A DNA stretch of 64,000 nucleotides from Nocardioides sp. (GTDB lineage Bacteria; Actinomycetota; Actinomycetes; Propionibacteriales; Nocardioidaceae). The stretch is taken from positions 1 through 64,000 of the forward strand of contig NZ_JASEEQ010000004.1 of assembly GCF_030019515.1 (NCBI RefSeq), written 5' to 3'. The notes below the pieces were generated by a model. That model did not search any database. It saw only the letters and a program-made list of their open reading frames with translations, and was not told where the DNA came from. The position numbers were made by a program, and so were the translations under genes. How positions within the stretch are numbered: position 1 is the stretch's first letter; each line of letters opens with the position of its first letter. Positions 58,340 to 64,000 of the stretch are shown here, one piece after another.

Positions 58340-59599
58340 ATGTCGCGGCCGACCGTGCACCCCACGCCCTGGCAGGACCTGGGCGCCGACGTCGCCGCTG
58401 CGCTCGAGCTCCGGTTGACGACCATGGTCGACGAGCTGACCCGCGGCGTCACCGTGTCCGTGCCGGGCTTCGCGGGCATCGACCAGCCCCGCTTCCACCG
58501 CGACGCCCGCGAGACCGTCCGGGTGGCGCTGCGCCGCTTCGTGACGCTCGCCGGCACCGGCGAGCCGGCGCTGACCCCCGAGGTCCGCGAGGTGTACGTC
58601 GCCCTGGGCGCCGCCGAGGCTCGCGAGGACCGGGGGCCGGAGGCGCTGATCTCGGCGCTCCGGGCGGCCGCGCGGCTGCTGCTGCGCGAGGCCAGCGACG
58701 CGGTGCTCGCGGCCGGTCCGCTGAGCGTCGACCAGGTCCTGCGGATCGCGGACGCGACGAACGCGTTCGTCGACGAGCTGGTCGCCGCGTGCACCGACGG
58801 GTACGCGCAGCAGGTGCGCGAGCTCGCCGGCGAGCGCGACCGGCGCCGCCACCGCCTGGCCGAGCTGCTCCTCGAGGGCGGTGCGTCCCCGCACGTGGTG
58901 CAGCAGGCCGCGGCCGCGGTCGGGTGGGATCCGCTGGAGCGGGTCACCCCCGTCCTGCTGCCACGCGTGGAAGCCCGCGAGGCCCGGTTCCGCTACGGCT
59001 CCGAGGGCCTGGTCAGCGAGCGCGGCGACGAGGTCGTCGTGATCATCCGGCACGGCACCCGCTTCGACCGGGATCTCCTCGGCCCGCGCCTGCGCGGGCG
59101 GGGGGCGGTGATCGGGCCGACCGCGCCCTGGACCGACCTGCCCGAGGCCGTCCGCCTGACCGAGCTGACCGCACGGCTGACCGGCGGTCGCGAGGTCGAG
59201 GTCATGGTCGACGACCACCTGGTGGAGCTGGCCCTGCAGGGACATCCGAGCGCCGTGGCCCTGCTCGTGCGCAGCCGGTTGGCGGCCTTCGACGGGCTGC
59301 CGGAGGCCCAGCGTCGTCCGCTTCTGGTCACCCTGGAGTCGTGGCTCCGGCACTGGGGGGCCCGGGCGCCGGTGGCCGAGGAGCTCTTCGTCCACCCGCA
59401 GACGGTCAGCTACCGGATGCGACGGGTGCGGCAGCTCCTCGGGGTCCGGCTCGACGATCCGGCGTACCGCTTCGAGGCGCTGCTGGCCCTGGCCGACGTG
59501 CTGGGTCGTGATGTCGCCCACACGGCCGCCGCTGACCCGGGCCCCGGGGTCGACCCACAGGGCGAGACTCGGTCTCAGCACCCGGGCGGAGCCTCGTAG
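58340..59599 (+). CDS. PucR/CdaR family transcriptional regulator
   Basis: 419 residues. The N-terminal sensor part is helical (AALRAAARLLLREASDAVLA), the middle is a GGDEF-like-fold domain, and the C-terminal helix-turn-helix is AEELFVHPQTVSYRMRRVRQ with the LLGVRLDDPAYRFEALLAL ending characteristic of PucR/CdaR. Members often activate purine, sugar-acid or amino-acid catabolism. Its divergent position makes the aldolase-kinase operon the most probable target. A role in the distant purine cluster is possible but unsupported. Confidence 0.9.
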   Translation: MSRPTVHPTPWQDLGADVAAALELRLTTMVDELTRGVTVSVPGFAGIDQPRFHRDARETVRVALRRFVTLAGTGEPALTPEVREVYVALGAAEAREDRGPEALISALRAAARLLLREASDAVLAAGPLSVDQVLRIADATNAFVDELVAACTDGYAQQVRELAGERDRRRHRLAELLLEGGASPHVVQQAAAAVGWDPLERVTPVLLPRVEAREARFRYGSEGLVSERGDEVVVIIRHGTRFDRDLLGPRLRGRGAVIGPTAPWTDLPEAVRLTELTARLTGGREVEVMVDDHLVELALQGHPSAVALLVRSRLAAFDGLPEAQRRPLLVTLESWLRHWGARAPVAEELFVHPQTVSYRMRRVRQLLGVRLDDPAYRFEALLALADVLGRDVAHTAAADPGPGVDPQGETRSQHPGGAS

Positions 59600-61572
<1,973 letters not shown>

Positions 61573-61580
61573 GGCTCTCC

Positions 61581-61613
61581 TTGATTTTAACAATCTTTTC
61601 GTGTTTATAACAC
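61581..61613 (-). promoter_or_regulatory. AT-rich promoter with two inverted repeats
   Basis: GTGTTTATAACAC (61601-61613) is an inverted repeat with 5-bp arms and contains TATAAA on the minus strand, a good -10. TTGATTTTAACAA (61581-61593) is a second, Fnr-box-like inverted sequence between that -10 and the ribosome site. The stretch is exceptional for its base composition here and could be bound by the adjacent Crp/Fnr protein. Confidence 0.45.
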
Positions 61614-61671
61614 CGCACGACACCTGTGTCGAGGCCGGTGGTGCTGGTGGCCGCGCGTGTCGAGACGGCGG

Positions 61672-62463
61672 TCAGCCGCGCCGAGCGCGAGCCGGTCCGG
61701 GGCCCGGGCCGTGGGCGGCTCCGGCGAGCGCCGCGAGCGCAGTGCGGTCGGTCAGGGCGGTCCATCGTCGCCCGGTCTCGATCAGCCCGGCCCGGCGCCA
61801 CTTGCTCAGGGTGCGGCTGACCGACTCCGTCGTCGTCCCGGTCATCGACGCGAGGTCCTCGCGGGTCAGCGGCAGCTGCAGGAGGACGCCGTCGCCGCGC
61901 GGCTCGCCGAGCTTGTCGGCCAGCACCAGGAGCGAGGCGGCGATCCGCTGCTCGACGGTGCCCCCGGACAGCCGTCGGACGCTCTGCTGAGCCTCCTCGA
62001 GCCGGTGCGAGACCTCGTCGAGGACCGCCATGGCGACCGCCGGGTGCCGCGCCATGACGTGGCGGAGGTCCGCAGCGGAGATGCGGAGCACGCAGCTGAC
62101 GGTCAACGCGAACGCGGTGTCGGGGTAGGTCGAGTGACCGAGCGCCGCCACCGAGCCGAACGTCGCCCCGGGGGTGATCACCTCGACCAGCACGTCGGAG
62201 TCGTCGAGGGCGGGCCGGAGCACCTTGACCCGGCCGGAGGCCAGCAGGAACAGGTGCTCCGCGGCGCTGCCGGCGTGGTAGATGGCCTCGCCCTCGGCGT
62301 AGCCGCGGACCTTGGCCCGCTCGTCGATCGCGACGATCTCGTCATTGCTCAGTCCGGCGAAGTACGGCGCGTGGGCCAGGACGTCCAGGCGCAGCGGACG
62401 CGGGCAGCTGTGCGGTGCCGCGCAGCTGCCGGCGAGCGGGGTGCTGCGGCGCTCACGGGCCAC
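61672..62463 (-). CDS. Crp/Fnr family transcriptional regulator 3
   Basis: About 263 residues: N-terminal Cys pair (CAAPHSCPRPLRLDVL), beta-roll sensor (VRGYAEGEAIYHAGSAAEHL, GATFGSVAALGHSTYPDTAF) and winged helix with recognition segment GTTTESVSRTLSKWRRAGLI. The E-S-V-S-R pattern is like FNR, which reads TTGAT half-sites. The Cys pair might sense oxygen or NO, but the four-cysteine FNR cluster set is incomplete. I prefer GTG 62463, with GGGAGG 8 bases upstream, over GTG 62472. Confidence 0.88.
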   Translation of the reverse strand: MARERRSTPLAGSCAAPHSCPRPLRLDVLAHAPYFAGLSNDEIVAIDERAKVRGYAEGEAIYHAGSAAEHLFLLASGRVKVLRPALDDSDVLVEVITPGATFGSVAALGHSTYPDTAFALTVSCVLRISAADLRHVMARHPAVAMAVLDEVSHRLEEAQQSVRRLSGGTVEQRIAASLLVLADKLGEPRGDGVLLQLPLTREDLASMTGTTTESVSRTLSKWRRAGLIETGRRWTALTDRTALAALAGAAHGPGPGPARARRG

Positions 62464-62587
62464 GACGCCCACCTCCCTCCCGGGCTATGGTCCACGCATC
62501 AGCTACAACGTGCTGGGGACGAGGGTCTGTTCCCGCACCGACATGCAGCCCGATCGTCCCGCGGATCGACCGAGGAAAGGCGCCATC

Positions 62588-62920
62588 GTGCAGAAGATCA
62601 CCTTGCTTGCGCTCGCCCGCCACCAGCTGGAGATCGCGCTCGGTGCCCCGAGCGGGCGCAGCGCGCACACCGTGTACGGCGGCCACGAGCACGTGCTGCG
62701 CCAGACCCTGGTGGCCCTGCGTGCCGGATCGGTGCTGCAGGAGCACGAGAACCCGGGCGAGGCGACCCTCCACGTGCTGCAGGGTCGGGTGACGCTGGCC
62801 GCCGCGGAGGCCGTGTGGACCGGCCTCGCCGGCGACCTGATCATCGTCCCGGACTCCCGGCACTCGGTGGAGGCCGTCGAGGACTCCGTCGTGCTGCTGA
62901 CGGTGGCCGTGCAACGCTGA
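62588..62920 (+). CDS. Cupin domain protein
   Basis: 110 residues forming a single small beta-barrel. VLQEHENPGEATLHVLQGRV is the first cupin motif with one His and Glu, and GDLIIVPDSRHSVEAVEDSV the second, with His. Metal ligands are incomplete compared with dioxygenases, so a sensor or stress role is as likely as enzymatic. I chose the GTG at 62588 because GAGGAAAGG stands 7 bases upstream. It is divergent from Crp/Fnr regulator 3. Confidence 0.82.
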   Translation: MQKITLLALARHQLEIALGAPSGRSAHTVYGGHEHVLRQTLVALRAGSVLQEHENPGEATLHVLQGRVTLAAAEAVWTGLAGDLIIVPDSRHSVEAVEDSVVLLTVAVQR

Positions 62921-62936
62921 GCCGTTCGGGTCGCTC

Positions 62937-62972
62937 GAGCGGCCCGAGCGGCCCGAGCCGCCCGAGCGGCCC
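62937..62972 (+). repeat. Four tandem 9-bp repeats
   Basis: The unit GAGCGGCCC occurs four times head to tail, with one variant (GAGCCGCCC), directly after the cupin stop codon. The tract can also fold, so it might act as a terminator between the convergent cupin and ATPase genes. Confidence 0.7.
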
Positions 62973-62988
62973 GGGCAGCCGGTCACGA

Positions 62989-64000
62989 TCACGCCGCCTG
63001 CGGGACGGGGCGGTCCGCCGACGGCACCTGCGCCGCCGGAGGAGCCGGTGCCTCGGTCCGGTATCCGCGGGCTCGCAGCAGCCGCATCGCGTTGACGATC
63101 ACGATGAGGACCGAGATCTCGTGGACGAGCATCCCGATCGCCATGGTGACGCCGCCGAGGAGCACGCCCAGGAGCAGGAACGCGACCGTGACGACGGCGA
63201 TGGTGATGTTCTGCCGCATGTTCGCGACTGTGCGTCGGGCCAGCGTGATCGCCTCGGGCAGCCGCATCAGGTTGTCGCCCATCAGCGCGATGTCCGCGGT
63301 CTCGACGGCGACGGCGGAGCCGGCCGCTCCCATGGCCACCCCGATGTCGGCGGTCGCCAGCGCGGGGGCGTCGTTGACGCCGTCGCCGACCATCGCGACC
63401 GTGTGTCCCTCGCGCTGCAGCTCGAGGACGGCCTCCAGCTTGTCCTCCGGCAGCAGACCGGCCCGGACCTCGTCGACGCCGGTCGCGGCGCCGACGGCCT
63501 CGGCCACGAGGCGGGCGTCACCGGTGAGCATGACGACCTTCCGGACGCCGGCCGCGTGGAGCTCGGCGACCATCCGGGCGGCGTCTCGGCGTACCTCGTC
63601 GGCCACGGCGACGACGCCGACGACTCGGTCGTCGACCGCGACGATCATCGGGGTGCGCCCGGCCTGGGCGAGCTCCTGGGCGGTCCGCGCGGCGGCCGCG
63701 GTGTCGACGATCCCGAACTGCTCGAGCAGGGCGAGGTTGCCGATCAGGATCCGGTGGCCCTCGGCGGTGGCCGTGATGCCCTTGCCCGGGAAGGGCTCGG
63801 TGTGGTCGGGCAGACCCTGCACTCCGAGGCCCTCCGCGGTGGCCGCGTCGAGGATGGTGCGCGCGAGCGGGTGCTCGGAGCCGGCCTCGCCGCGGGCCGC
63901 CCAGGTGAGCACCTGCGCCCTGTCGAGGCCGGGGTCGAGCACGATGACGTCGGTGAGCTGCGGTCGGCCGCGGGTCAGGGTGCCGGTCTTGTCGACCGCG
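62989..64000 (-). CDS. P1B-type heavy-metal-translocating ATPase, C-terminal part
   Basis: The gene runs off the right edge. The visible 337 residues start at the phosphorylation motif DKTGTLTRG and include the SEHPLA nucleotide-binding His, GVRKVVMLTGDARLVAEAVG, the hinge MVGDGVNDAPALATADIGVA and the last two helices. The final helix VHEISVLIVIVNAMRLL carries a His-Glu pair as in the zinc/cobalt-type P1B groups. The metal cannot be fixed because the CPx/SPC helix lies outside. No regulator for it is visible here. Confidence 0.93.
   Translation of the reverse strand, partial: AVDKTGTLTRGRPQLTDVIVLDPGLDRAQVLTWAARGEAGSEHPLARTILDAATAEGLGVQGLPDHTEPFPGKGITATAEGHRILIGNLALLEQFGIVDTAAAARTAQELAQAGRTPMIVAVDDRVVGVVAVADEVRRDAARMVAELHAAGVRKVVMLTGDARLVAEAVGAATGVDEVRAGLLPEDKLEAVLELQREGHTVAMVGDGVNDAPALATADIGVAMGAAGSAVAVETADIALMGDNLMRLPEAITLARRTVANMRQNITIAVVTVAFLLLGVLLGGVTMAIGMLVHEISVLIVIVNAMRLLRARGYRTEAPAPPAAQVPSADRPVPQAA

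Overview
The window is GC-rich actinobacterial DNA. The codon bias, the ergothioneine and mycoredoxin genes, the tightly overlapping ATGA/GTGA operons and several promoters that place the start codon at or near the transcription start all fit a Nocardioides-like member of the Propionibacteriales. That assignment is inferred from style, not from a marker gene.

Left edge (1-2846): the right end of an integrated element. It holds a broken MFS pump, an N-terminally truncated IS30 transposase and a tyrosine integrase facing away from a 3' fragment of an initiator tRNA-fMet gene, the likely attachment site. Chromosomal DNA follows: a decayed secreted-protein gene, a MarR/azoreductase pair with two operator palindromes, a DoxX protein, an IS3 remnant, a small tautomerase and a hydrolase-LuxR fusion.

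8.4-15.2 kb: a two-gene heme-copper complex whose residues fit a nitric oxide reductase better than an oxidase, a lone GvpL/F-type protein, an MscS-like membrane protein, and a tryptophanase divergent from an Lrp/AsnC regulator.

15.2-33.7 kb: thirteen same-strand genes forming a purine/ureide catabolic cluster. It contains two amidohydrolases (one SsnA-like), two fold-type-II PLP enzymes, a luciferase-like flavin enzyme, two carbamoyltransferases, an XdhD-type molybdoenzyme with its FAD subunit, a dihydropyrimidinase, and a conventional xanthine dehydrogenase (xdhA, xdhB, xdhC). It resembles the E. coli yge/ygf purinolytic locus with altered membership and is the most interesting metabolic system here.

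33.9-40.8 kb: a translationally coupled operon resembling E. coli ydjX/ynjBCDF (CDP-alcohol phosphotransferase, ABC importer, TVP38 membrane protein), then an opposing MerA-like flavoprotein and methyltransferase. 41.6-44.0 kb: ergothioneine genes egtD and egtB.

44-53 kb: redox and stress genes (frameshifted mycoredoxin-membrane fusion, flavoprotein disulfide reductase, DUF427, NrtS, redoxin, HAD hydrolase, AhpD-like protein) with two Crp/Fnr regulators and a MerR regulator. Six copies of a 14-bp palindrome, GTGWGCNNNCTYAC, lie in front of genes between 33.7 and 49.5 kb. Their spacing suggests a Crp-type class II regulon, probably run by the regulator at 47.1 kb.

53-64 kb: an operon encoding an aldolase-aminotransferase fusion, an FGGY kinase and a frameshifted esterase, divergent from a PucR/CdaR regulator across a 17-bp palindrome; then glutamate dehydrogenase, a third Crp/Fnr regulator, a cupin and the C-terminal part of a P1B metal ATPase cut by the right edge.
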